Below are positions 25,103 through 34,331 of a stretch of 64,000 bases of DNA, piece by piece. The DNA comes from Pedobacter glucosidilyticus (GTDB taxonomy: Bacteria > Bacteroidota > Bacteroidia > Sphingobacteriales > Sphingobacteriaceae): contig NZ_DLHN01000018.1 of assembly GCF_002483235.1 (NCBI RefSeq), forward strand, positions 1-64,000, read 5' to 3'. Position 1 is the first letter of the stretch, and each line of letters starts with the position of its first letter. Both the position numbers and the translations under genes were made by a program. The notes under the pieces were generated by a model. The model saw only the letters and a list, made by a program, of their open reading frames with translations. It searched no databases and had not been told where the DNA came from.

Positions 25103-27433
25103 TTAGTTAGTACTTGTCCATGTATCTAAATCTACTAAAGCAGGAGTATTTGCTGATGCAGACTTCACAAAATCTACCCTGATTTTTGTAGCACTTGTTA
25201 CACCAGAAAGTTTAATCTGTAATTTGCCATACCAGTTAACAGGTTTATTAATGCCATTTAAAATTGTTGAAAAAATAGGCTGCGTTTCTGGCAAATATAA
25301 AACTGACGTTGTAGAGCGGTCTACTTTGGTAAATGCTGCATTTGACGGAGATTTGATTACAGCATAATAGGTTTTTCCGTTTTTAACCATGGTTGCTGTT
25401 TTGCCGTCGCTACTGATTTGTAATCCATCAGTTGCAGGACTATGCATTAACCAATATACTGTAGAAGATTTAACCGGGGTAAATTCATCCTGAATAGTGA
25501 TGATACTATTAGTTCTGTTTAACTTGATACCGCGTTTGTAAGAACTCACATCACGGTTATAACAAGATGTCATATCTAATACATAATAAGCTCCTCCTCC
25601 GTCATTTCCCTGTTTGCTTAATGTTGCTACACCAGTAGGGTTTTGCTCAGGGCGAGCATCTGGATTAAAGACTAAACAGTTTTTAGATTCTGTTCTCACC
25701 TTATAATAAGAGAATCTTCCTATAGTACCTACAGCATTGGTTGGTGCTGCGGTATATGCGGGTGATGCTGTAGAAAAGAAATTTCCGGGATATGGATTTT
25801 CTGTACCTAAGTTACCTTGGGCCCAGGTTTCTCCTAGCGCTTGTATAAAGTAGGAACCTGCATCTAAATGCCCGTGACTGGCATTGTTGTTACCACCATG
25901 CATACCAATATATAAAGCCTGGTCGCTAGTTAAATTTTCATGGATGTACATATAGTCTACACCGTCCAGGTAGCCATTAAGGGCAAAAGATGCTGCACTT
26001 CCCTGGCTAACTAGTTGTGGGTCGTAAAATAATAAATCTGTCCAGCCATTCATTTTTATTGTATTAGCAGAATTTCTGGCCATACATGCATCATAATGTG
26101 TTTTTGCCATAGCTGCATCGTTAAAATTCTTGGCAAACCAGAAATAGGATAGAAATTTATTGGCTTTACCTACATACAGATAATCATCTCCTATGGTAGC
26201 AGTACCCACAGGACCAGACATTTCATAAGGGAATTTACCGGTTTTTCTAAATCCGGGTTTATTTGTCAAACCATAATCAGAGCTCAACACCCTTTTCATA
26301 GATTCTAATGCTAAAAATGTATTACTTAAGCCATAACTCCAATAAGACATTCCTTCTTCACTGGCGCCAGCAGGATCAAATGAATCTATGTATTTTTCCA
26401 ATCCATTAGCACAGGTAGTGATGATGTTACTCATATAGGCCGGGTCAGTTTCATACATGGCTAAAGCTGCCATAATCATCCCGCCATGGCATATTCCATT
26501 CCAATTATCATTGGATAGCTGCCACCTAAAAGGACCAATACCTCTATCTCTCAGATCCAAGTAAGGTTTAAAAACAAAGTTCTTAATAGCTGTTACCAGC
26601 TTTGCCCTCTGCTCTACAGTTAGGTAATCGTATAAACCATCATAAGCCATAGCAACAGCTTTAGAGGCTATGCCAGCATCCAGAAAATGACGGCTACCAC
26701 CCCAGTCAGACCAGGTAGTCATCGCATCTAATTGTTGCCAGCATCTTAAAGCATATTTTGGATCTTTGGTAAACTGATAGGCTAATATCAAATAAGGCGC
26801 CTGTTCATTAGAAAAAGTATGAATATTATTGATACGTAGGTTTGCCCCGTCTAAACCCCAGCCTAGCAGTTGTGTACTAAGGATACTATTAGCCTGTGTA
26901 ATGATGTTATCATAAATAGGTTTTGCAAAGTTATCTGTTAAAACCCTGCTTTTAAGGCTTTCTATCTCTGTTGCAGTAAACAGTAGACGCGGGTGTATAC
27001 CAGACATGCCCCAGTCTATAAAACTTTTATTTACAATACTTTCTGTAACAGGTATTTTGGCAGTGCTGATGATGCCACCTGTACTAGTGCTGCTTTCTGT
27101 AATTTCGAACTTTTGCGTAGAAGTAACTGTTTTACCATTAACTTTTACAGAAATATCATAACTACCTTTTGCCAAGCCTGATGGAATGGAAAATACCAAT
27201 TGTGTTTTTGATGCTGAAGTAGGTATTGCATTAGTACCACCAATGGTGATGAGGTTTAAATTGGGCGCAGCACTAAAATTCTCTCCATTTACGGTTACTA
27301 TAGTAGCTTCTTTTCCGGATACAGGAGAAAAGCTTGTTATAATTAAATCGTTTTCACCTGCCAAAGGCATTTCTTTTTCTTTGCAGGAGTTTAAAATCAA
27401 CAGGCATACTATAAAATAATATATCTTTTTCAT
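25103..27433 (-). CDS. IPT-domain heparinase II/III-like lyase lipoprotein
   Basis: A 776-residue lipoprotein (lipobox LNSC, Cys 17). It has an IPT/TIG immunoglobulin-like domain (about 30-112, ITSFSPVSGKEATIVTVNG), an alpha/alpha-toroid (about 140-460, with NDNWNGICHGGMIMAALAMY), and a beta-sandwich with HGGNNNASHGHLDAG. It is a paralogue of the 1524-3464 protein. The IPT domain probably spaces the lyase from the outer membrane. By family it cleaves uronic-acid glycans by beta-elimination, giving unsaturated ends suited to a GH88 enzyme. It is the first gene after promoter site E. Confidence 0.82.
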   Translation of the reverse strand: MKKIYYFIVCLLILNSCKEKEMPLAGENDLIITSFSPVSGKEATIVTVNGENFSAAPNLNLITIGGTNAIPTSASKTQLVFSIPSGLAKGSYDISVKVNGKTVTSTQKFEITESSTSTGGIISTAKIPVTESIVNKSFIDWGMSGIHPRLLFTATEIESLKSRVLTDNFAKPIYDNIITQANSILSTQLLGWGLDGANLRINNIHTFSNEQAPYLILAYQFTKDPKYALRCWQQLDAMTTWSDWGGSRHFLDAGIASKAVAMAYDGLYDYLTVEQRAKLVTAIKNFVFKPYLDLRDRGIGPFRWQLSNDNWNGICHGGMIMAALAMYETDPAYMSNIITTCANGLEKYIDSFDPAGASEEGMSYWSYGLSNTFLALESMKRVLSSDYGLTNKPGFRKTGKFPYEMSGPVGTATIGDDYLYVGKANKFLSYFWFAKNFNDAAMAKTHYDACMARNSANTIKMNGWTDLLFYDPQLVSQGSAASFALNGYLDGVDYMYIHENLTSDQALYIGMHGGNNNASHGHLDAGSYFIQALGETWAQGNLGTENPYPGNFFSTASPAYTAAPTNAVGTIGRFSYYKVRTESKNCLVFNPDARPEQNPTGVATLSKQGNDGGGAYYVLDMTSCYNRDVSSYKRGIKLNRTNSIITIQDEFTPVKSSTVYWLMHSPATDGLQISSDGKTATMVKNGKTYYAVIKSPSNAAFTKVDRSTTSVLYLPETQPIFSTILNGINKPVNWYGKLQIKLSGVTSATKIRVDFVKSASANTPALVDLDTWTSTN

Positions 27434-27454
27434 TTAGATTATATTTTGGTTAAT

Positions 27455-27520
27455 CAAAAGTAATTAATGAACCTTTGGTACAATTGTACCACAGTATCAG
27501 AGTTATGTATAACAGTATCA
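27455..27520 (-). promoter_or_regulatory. PUL promoter site E (lyase-sulfatase unit)
   Basis: Half-sites on the plus strand are TGTACCACAGTATC (27485-27498) and TGTATAACAGTATC (27506-27519), period 21. The -7 element on the minus strand is TACTTTTG (27455-27462), an exact TAnnTTTG, 22 bp from the nearer half-site. It sits between the terminator of the SusCDCD operon and the lyase start, so the lyase has its own promoter. Confidence 0.82.
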
Positions 27521-27570
27521 TTAAACCAATAAACCTGAAACCATACATATTAACGATTATATTTAAAACT

Positions 27571-27602
27571 AAAAGCCCCCTGATACTTGTAAAAGGGGGC
27601 TT
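27571..27602 (-). terminator. Terminator of the SusCDCD operon
   Basis: An 8-bp stem, AAGCCCCC with GGGGGCTT, encloses a 14-base loop and is followed on the minus strand by TTTTAGTTTT. It lies 19 bases after the SusD stop at 27622. Confidence 0.85.
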
Positions 27603-27621
27603 ATAAGGCTTTGATAATGGG

Positions 27622-29448
27622 TTACCATCCCATATTTTGCAGAAGGTTTCCGTTGCTTTTAGCTATTTCCTGAAACGGAATAGGGTATAAATACATTTTA
27701 TTGTTGGTTGCATCAAAACTTCTACGCTCAACAACAAATGGCTCATATCTAAAACCACCGCTAACGCTAGCATCACTAATAACACGCATTCCTCTTAAAT
27801 CTGCATTTTCTGTTACGTCTGCTATTTTCCATCTTCTTACATCAAAGAAACGGTGTTCTTCAAAAGCAAGTTCAACCCTTCTCTCGTTACGTATACGCTC
27901 TCTCATTTGGTCTTTGCTTAAGCCGGCTGGTATGGCTGGCATGGCAATCCCTGGTCTTGCCCTGATAAGGTTCACTGCCGCTCTTGCGGTTAAAGTTGTA
28001 CTAAAGCCGTTAGAAGCTGGCGGAACAACATCTGGACCATAAGCTTCGTTAGCTGCTTCGGCAAAGTTTAATAAAACTTCTTCGTAACGCATTAACACCC
28101 AAGATTTTGGTCTGCCATCTGTTCTACCAGGGTCAAAATTCTCTACTAACATTTTTCTTAAATAATACCCTGTTGTTGTAGCACCAAGCTTTGCGCCTAT
28201 ACCATCTACCCCGCCAATAAAAGATTGTACGGTTCTGGCAGTTGTACCTACCAGCCCAATGGTAGAACCATTAAGTACAACGGTAAATGCCAAACGTGGG
28301 TCTCTGTTGTTGTAAGGATTATTAGGGTTATAGCCTGATGCTGGGTCTGTTATAGGTAATCCGTTACGCATTTCAAAAGCATCAACCAAATTTTGAGAAG
28401 GCGCTGTTACTGCCAAACCGGCATTTGTCATCCCAACAGGATAGTTAGCTCTTTCAAAAGCGTTAGAGCTTCTGGCAAAAGGTCTTGTTAAAATGATACC
28501 TGTATTAGCACCTTTTCTGGGTGTTAGTGTATTAGCTGTATTTTGAGACTGAAATAAATCTTTAAAATTATTATAAATGTGTCTTACATGAGCACTATTT
28601 GGGTCTGAGAATAGTTGCATCCCAGCCTCAACAGCTTTTTGCCATTTAGTAACGTCATTATTAGGGTTATGTAAAGGACTGGCTGCATAAAGTAAAGCTC
28701 TTAATTTCAGAGCTAATGCAACTGGCTTTTCTATACGTCCGATTCTACTAACGTCTGTACTATTTGGTGCATCGCCTCTACCTACAGTTTCTCCGGTTGG
28801 GATGCCATAATTTACATAGTGATTTGTTAAAATTGGATATGCGGCATCACACTCGCTTACAATATAATTTACTATTTCATCAAAGGAAGCTCGGGTAACC
28901 TGTTTAGCTTGTTCTTCATTTAAAACAGTAGTCACTAGAGGTACTCCGCCGTAACGCTTAATTAATTCTAGATAAAAAAATGCCCTTAGCACTCTTACTT
29001 CTGCTCTTAGTTTGGTAAAATCATCTAGATTATCGATATAAGTTACCTTTTCAGGACCAACCGTATCTTTTACAATTTGATTTCTATAATCGGTTGTTTT
29101 TTCAAGAAAGAGGTTCACATGTCTTATACCTCTGTAATAGTTAGCATAAACATCATCCGGATTATTAAAAGGCCCCCAAGCACCTGTATTGAAACGTTGT
29201 AAACCAGAGGCAACAGGAGAATCAGCCTCATCACAAGCGGTCGCTAGCATAGTATTACCAAACCTATTAAATTGTGGTAGGTAATTGTAAGCCTCCATAC
29301 CAAATCCTTTTAGATTATCAAACCCTGATTTGAAAAATAACTCCTCATCAAAGTTTTGCTGTATTTCTGTGTCCAGAAAATCTTTCTGACAGCCTACAAA
29401 AGTGCTTGCTGCCAAGAGAATAATTGATATATATTTTTTCATTTTCAT
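27622..29448 (-). CDS. SusD-like glycan-binding lipoprotein
   Basis: A 608-residue RagB/SusD family lipoprotein (lipobox FVGC, then QKDFLDTEIQQNF). Family landmarks include LRAEVRVLRAFFYLELIKRYGGVPLVT, MRYEEVLLNFAEAANEAYG and VELAFEEHRFFDVRRWKIA, ending NLLQNMGW. It is the last of four genes in a SusC-SusD-SusC-SusD operon and pairs with the SusC at 29466. Either the ATG at 29448 or that at 29442 could be the start. Confidence 0.93.
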   Translation of the reverse strand: MKMKKYISIILLAASTFVGCQKDFLDTEIQQNFDEELFFKSGFDNLKGFGMEAYNYLPQFNRFGNTMLATACDEADSPVASGLQRFNTGAWGPFNNPDDVYANYYRGIRHVNLFLEKTTDYRNQIVKDTVGPEKVTYIDNLDDFTKLRAEVRVLRAFFYLELIKRYGGVPLVTTVLNEEQAKQVTRASFDEIVNYIVSECDAAYPILTNHYVNYGIPTGETVGRGDAPNSTDVSRIGRIEKPVALALKLRALLYAASPLHNPNNDVTKWQKAVEAGMQLFSDPNSAHVRHIYNNFKDLFQSQNTANTLTPRKGANTGIILTRPFARSSNAFERANYPVGMTNAGLAVTAPSQNLVDAFEMRNGLPITDPASGYNPNNPYNNRDPRLAFTVVLNGSTIGLVGTTARTVQSFIGGVDGIGAKLGATTTGYYLRKMLVENFDPGRTDGRPKSWVLMRYEEVLLNFAEAANEAYGPDVVPPASNGFSTTLTARAAVNLIRARPGIAMPAIPAGLSKDQMRERIRNERRVELAFEEHRFFDVRRWKIADVTENADLRGMRVISDASVSGGFRYEPFVVERRSFDATNNKMYLYPIPFQEIAKSNGNLLQNMGW

Positions 29449-29465
29449 GACCTTATGTTTGCTTA

Positions 29466-32333
29466 TTATAATTGCAGAGATAATCCAACATTATAGCTTT
29501 TAAGCGTTGGGTGAGTTAAAGGATTTAAAATTTCTGGGTCTACATCTATTTCATCAATATTATCCCAAGTATATAGGTTATTACCACTGATGTATAAGCG
29601 TAAATTATTAACATTGATTTTACGTGTTAACTGTTTTGGAAAAGTATAACCCAGTTCTAAGGTTCTTAATCTTAAAAAGCTACCAGAACGCTGCCACAAG
29701 GTTGAAGCTCTATAATTATTGTCATTAATTTCTGTAGTTAACCTTGGGAATTGTGCACTATTTCCTCTTTCTGGTGTCCAATAATTATCTTTTACCCATT
29801 GTGTAGGTTGAATATTGCCCAAAATCGGGGTTATAGCGCTTTGTATAGAAACATCTCTGCCTGCAACACCTTGAAAAAGGGCATTTAAATCAAATCCTTT
29901 TAATTTAACACCTCCGTTAAAGCCATACCAAAAACTTGGATAATTAGTATTACCCACTGGGATACGATCATTTTCATCAATAAAACCATCACTATTTTGG
30001 TCTTTATACTTAACATCACCTGGTAAAACCCTACCAAACAATTGTTGTGGACTGTTAGCTATATCTGCTGCATCTTGAAAAAAGCCTATAGCTTCTAAAA
30101 TATAAGGTTGGTTGATAGGATTTCCTTTAGCATACAGGTAAGCATCTTCTCTTAAAGGTTCTTCTATGTTGATGATGTTATTTTTAGCATAAGAAGCATT
30201 ACCACCAAAATAGTATTCTATATTTTTTACTTTACCGTTGTAAGATAGGGTCAAATCAAAACCACGATTTTCTGTTTCACCACGGTTGAGGTTATAAAAA
30301 TCTGTACCAATTACAGCCGGAATAATGTTTGCAGGATTGATAAAAATGTCTTTTCTATACTCATAGAAATAGTCAAAAGCTACATTTAAACGTTTGTATA
30401 AGCTAGCATCAAAACCAATATTGTATTTAAGGGCTTTCTCCCATGTAACATCAGGGTTTGCTAAATTACCTTCTTCAAAAGTTATAGCATCGTTACCTAG
30501 GTTATTACCTAGTATGTAGGTATCTGATCTTAAGTAAAATTGATTGTAAATAAAACGTCCTGCATTACCAGCCCTATCATTACCTGTTAAACCAACAGAA
30601 CCTCTTAATTTTAAGAAATCTATAGTTTTATTGTCTTTTAAAAAGTTCTCTTCACTCAACATCCAACCACCGGCAATACTTGGGAAAAATCCAAACCGGT
30701 TTCCTTTAGGAAAACTTTCTGAACCACTAAAAGCGTAAGTAAACTCACCAAAATATTTACTTTTATAGTTATAGGATAAACGCCCCATGATGTTCTGCTT
30801 TGCAAAGGGAACCTGTGATGCTGCAAACTCAAATTTCTCTTGCAGGTACATGGCAGAAGCATAAACTTGATGATTGCCAAATACCTTCTCATACTCTGCA
30901 CCAGATAGAAATGTAGTACGGTTAATTTGTGTACCCGGCGGTTGGTTAAATGCAAAATTAGGATTATTATCTCCTCTAAGAATAGTATTAAAAGGAATAG
31001 GTTCTCCTGGAATTGCTTGATTAGGTAATGGAATAATTTCTTCATAAGCAAAACCTCTGGTTTTATTGTAAAAAGAATAGAAGAAATTATTAAAGTTTAG
31101 CTGTGCAAAGGCTTTTAAACCCGGTGTAATAAAATTGAGTTTACCTATTACTTTAACATTAGCATCAACGGTTCTATCATTTAAAGAACCAAAACCACCT
31201 TGTAAAATAGAGGCAACCGGGTTGGCCCTGTAACCTTGTGCGCCACCAAATCTTCCGCTTGGTGTACGTACCGGGTAAGGATTAAAAGTTCCTAGTGTTC
31301 TCCAAATATCAGCTTCGGCAACATTAGGGTATTTTTTATCTAATGTAGTACCTCTTAAACTAAACTCTGAACTTAAAAAATCAGTAATATCTACATCAAA
31401 ATTGGCTCTTACATTATACCTTCTAAATTTATAATTGCTATTAATTAGGCGATCTTTATCTGTATTGGCATAAAGCCCGTTATAATCTGCCAAACCTAAA
31501 GCCACAAAATATTTAGCATTAGTTTTGCCTCCTCTAAAAGTTAAGCTATAATCCTGACTATTGGTATTTGGCTTTAAAACTTCGTTATACCAATTTACAT
31601 CTGGATAAAGAAAAGGATATTCGCCTGATTTATAATAATCTACAATAGCCTGACTAGGAAATAAACCAGAACTAATTGCCTTACCATCACTTACTATACC
31701 AATATTATATAGCTCTGCAAAATCGCCATTACCTAAAAAATTAGGTAATACAGTTGCTTGTTGTAAGCCTGCTCTGGCATTAAAAGTAATTTGGTTTTTG
31801 TCTGCTACTTTACCTCTTTTTGTAGTAATTAAAACAATACCATTAGCCCCGTCTAAACCATAAATGGATAAAGAACCGGCATCTTTTAAAACGGATACAC
31901 TTTCAATCTCATCAGCAAGTAGGTTATTATAATCGGTTTCAAAACCATCCACCAAAATAACTAAACCGTTATCGCTAAAAGTTTGTCTACCTCTGATAGA
32001 AAAACCTGGATTATCATTATCACCAGGCGCACCGGCAGCAGCAGAAACATATAAACCGCTTAGTTGGCCTAGTAAAGTGTTACCAAATTTTGGCGTATTA
32101 AAGCTTCTCGTATCTTCTGCCTTAACAGTTGATATGGCTGATGACAATGCAGACCTTTTAACGCTAGGGCCGAACAAAACATTTACATCATACTCTAAAA
32201 AAGTTTGTTTCTTTTCTTGGGTGGTGGTATCTGACTGTGCAGCTGTTACCACTTTATTATCTTGAGCAATAGCAGGGAGGGTAAGCGTTAAAATACCTCC
32301 CAGCAGTATGCTATTTAATTTATTTATAATCAT
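29466..32333 (-). CDS. SusC-like transporter lacking the N-terminal regulatory-like domain
   Basis: A TonB-dependent SusC-family barrel of about 955 residues. Unlike the other two SusC proteins here it has no carboxypeptidase-D-regulatory-like domain. After the signal peptide a short linker leads straight to a plug domain (GNTLLGQLSGLYVSAAAG, FSIRGRQTFSDNGLVILVDG, GANGIVLITTKRG). The barrel ends in NVGLSLQL. I prefer the ATG at 32333 (MIINKLNSILLGG, a good signal peptide) to that at 32372, which would overlap the upstream SusD gene. It probably forms a complex with the SusD downstream (18-base gap). Confidence 0.9.
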   Translation of the reverse strand: MIINKLNSILLGGILTLTLPAIAQDNKVVTAAQSDTTTQEKKQTFLEYDVNVLFGPSVKRSALSSAISTVKAEDTRSFNTPKFGNTLLGQLSGLYVSAAAGAPGDNDNPGFSIRGRQTFSDNGLVILVDGFETDYNNLLADEIESVSVLKDAGSLSIYGLDGANGIVLITTKRGKVADKNQITFNARAGLQQATVLPNFLGNGDFAELYNIGIVSDGKAISSGLFPSQAIVDYYKSGEYPFLYPDVNWYNEVLKPNTNSQDYSLTFRGGKTNAKYFVALGLADYNGLYANTDKDRLINSNYKFRRYNVRANFDVDITDFLSSEFSLRGTTLDKKYPNVAEADIWRTLGTFNPYPVRTPSGRFGGAQGYRANPVASILQGGFGSLNDRTVDANVKVIGKLNFITPGLKAFAQLNFNNFFYSFYNKTRGFAYEEIIPLPNQAIPGEPIPFNTILRGDNNPNFAFNQPPGTQINRTTFLSGAEYEKVFGNHQVYASAMYLQEKFEFAASQVPFAKQNIMGRLSYNYKSKYFGEFTYAFSGSESFPKGNRFGFFPSIAGGWMLSEENFLKDNKTIDFLKLRGSVGLTGNDRAGNAGRFIYNQFYLRSDTYILGNNLGNDAITFEEGNLANPDVTWEKALKYNIGFDASLYKRLNVAFDYFYEYRKDIFINPANIIPAVIGTDFYNLNRGETENRGFDLTLSYNGKVKNIEYYFGGNASYAKNNIINIEEPLREDAYLYAKGNPINQPYILEAIGFFQDAADIANSPQQLFGRVLPGDVKYKDQNSDGFIDENDRIPVGNTNYPSFWYGFNGGVKLKGFDLNALFQGVAGRDVSIQSAITPILGNIQPTQWVKDNYWTPERGNSAQFPRLTTEINDNNYRASTLWQRSGSFLRLRTLELGYTFPKQLTRKINVNNLRLYISGNNLYTWDNIDEIDVDPEILNPLTHPTLKSYNVGLSLQL

Positions 32334-32365
32334 TTTATGATAATTCTTAGATATAGAAAAATTAA

Positions 32366-34321
32366 TTACCAACCTGGATTTTGTACTAAAAACCCTTTAT
32401 TAACTTCGGCAACTGGGAAAGGATAGAAATAATGCTTAGGCTCAAAAATCCTTGTCTCATATCTTACAATCCTGTAGTTAAGCCTGTTATCATTTGCGAT
32501 TCTTTGAGCTTGAGTCATCGTTGGACTAGGGTTTACATATCTATCATTTGCATTCCTTTCAAACAAGAAGAAAGAGAAAAAGTCACCCTTCATCACACCA
32601 TCTTGTTCTGCAATTTTCCATCTTCTTACATCAAAAAACCGATGCTCTTCTCCGTAAAGCTCTATAGCTCTTTCTCTTCTAATCACCTCACGCATTCTTT
32701 CTTTATTACCAAAATTTTGGTCGTAAGTAGCGTTACCCGGTGCTAAATCAGGCAAACCTCCTCTTCTTCTGATAAGGTTTAAGTAAGTGATGATATCTGG
32801 ATTGGTTGGCTGGAATTCATTTAAAGCCTCAGCGTAATTCAAGTAAAACTCCGCTAATCTAAATATTGGCCAGTAAGCATCTATAGTACCATTTATACCG
32901 CTAACCAAGTTAATAAACTTTTTATGATGAATACCATTAGGAACTCCGTTAACTAATAATTGCGGACCAGCCCCCATAGCTTCAAAAGCCCCTGTTGGGC
33001 TACCTCTTCTAATTAAAAACTTAGCGGTGTCGTTCCCTCCTTGAGTATTCATTAAACCTGTGTAAGTATACTGAAAACCAGGTGCCCATGCTGTTGCATG
33101 AAACCTTGGTTCTACCCTTCTCATAATGTTCTTAAACTGTGTAAAGCTTCCTTCTGTTGGTAAAACAATATCATTACCATTCACATCACGATAGGTTTTG
33201 GTAATAAAATTCATAGGCAAAGCCATAACAGTACCACCCCATGAGTAGTAAATTGGACATCCCCATCTGATCAAATTATTTCCTGCTGGAAGTGTAGATC
33301 TAGAAAAATCAAAATGGATAATTTCTTTATTGATAGGATCTAAAACTTTACCAGTAGCATAGTTATAACTTTCTCTTTTTCCTAAAGAAGCATCATCTAA
33401 CAATTCTTTACCATTTGCAGCAGCCCAATCAATAACTGCTTTATTAGCATCTGCAGCGGCTCTCCATCTGTTTTCTATATCATTAGGATTACCGCCTAAT
33501 ACCAAAAGGTTATTATTAGCACCAAAATCTACCGGAGGGGTATTAGAACTGTATAAAGGACTTGCTGCATGCAATAAGGTAACTGCTTTTAGAGACAAAG
33601 CTGCACCTTTATTGATACGACCTAAATCTGCTGATGGATATGTATTAGGTAAATCTGGTATAGCTTCATCACAACTTCTCACAATAAAATCTATAACCTC
33701 TTGTAAAGGACGGCGACGAGCATCAGGAGAAACAACAGCTTTTTTAACACCACCTTCTTCTATAATTACAATCTGAGGGGTACGGTCTGTAATAGGAATA
33801 CCACCATATCTAATCATCATTTCATAATGCATCATGGCTCTTAAAACTTTTGCCTCACCTATGGTTTGAGCTTTTAATTGTGGTGTCCAATTAAACTGGG
33901 CACCATTTACAAAAGGTACTTTATCTACATTATCTAAAAAAATGCAAGCGTTTCTAATGCCTAAAGTAACTCTACCCAAGTTAAATTCATTTTGATTGGT
34001 TGGCCCCCATGATCCTTGAGTAAAAGTATTGGCTACACTGGCGTTACCAATTTGGTCTCCTTCGTCTGATGCGGCAAGTAATAAACCATCATTGGTTCCA
34101 GCATCTGATCTATTGTTTCCACCTTCTCCGGTAATAAAACCGTCTACAACACAAGTAGCATAAACATTAAATAAGCTACGCATGGCATTATCCGGATTAT
34201 TAAAAACCGAATCTACGGTAATAAAACTATCACTAGGTTGTTCTAAATATTTTTGACAGGAGGTACTAAATGCTAATAAAGCACCTGCAAAACCAATGAT
34301 TGTATTTCTTATAATTTTCAT
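32366..34321 (-). CDS. SusD-like glycan-binding lipoprotein
   Basis: A 651-residue RagB/SusD family lipoprotein (lipobox STSC, Cys 22, then QKYLEQPSDSFIT). Landmarks are AKVLRAMMHYEMMIRYGGIP, FRLAEFYLNYAEALNEF and ERAIELYGEEHRFFDVRRWK, ending LVQNPGW. It follows its SusC partner by 10 bases and would bind substrate at the outer face of that transporter. Confidence 0.93.
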   Translation of the reverse strand: MKIIRNTIIGFAGALLAFSTSCQKYLEQPSDSFITVDSVFNNPDNAMRSLFNVYATCVVDGFITGEGGNNRSDAGTNDGLLLAASDEGDQIGNASVANTFTQGSWGPTNQNEFNLGRVTLGIRNACIFLDNVDKVPFVNGAQFNWTPQLKAQTIGEAKVLRAMMHYEMMIRYGGIPITDRTPQIVIIEEGGVKKAVVSPDARRRPLQEVIDFIVRSCDEAIPDLPNTYPSADLGRINKGAALSLKAVTLLHAASPLYSSNTPPVDFGANNNLLVLGGNPNDIENRWRAAADANKAVIDWAAANGKELLDDASLGKRESYNYATGKVLDPINKEIIHFDFSRSTLPAGNNLIRWGCPIYYSWGGTVMALPMNFITKTYRDVNGNDIVLPTEGSFTQFKNIMRRVEPRFHATAWAPGFQYTYTGLMNTQGGNDTAKFLIRRGSPTGAFEAMGAGPQLLVNGVPNGIHHKKFINLVSGINGTIDAYWPIFRLAEFYLNYAEALNEFQPTNPDIITYLNLIRRRGGLPDLAPGNATYDQNFGNKERMREVIRRERAIELYGEEHRFFDVRRWKIAEQDGVMKGDFFSFFLFERNANDRYVNPSPTMTQAQRIANDNRLNYRIVRYETRIFEPKHYFYPFPVAEVNKGFLVQNPGW

Positions 34322-34331
34322 AATCTTTTAT

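Noticed and set aside
29466..32372. Longer start at 32372 for the second SusC
   Set aside because: It would overlap the upstream SusD gene and put 13 residues ahead of a normal signal peptide; the ATG at 32333 is more likely.
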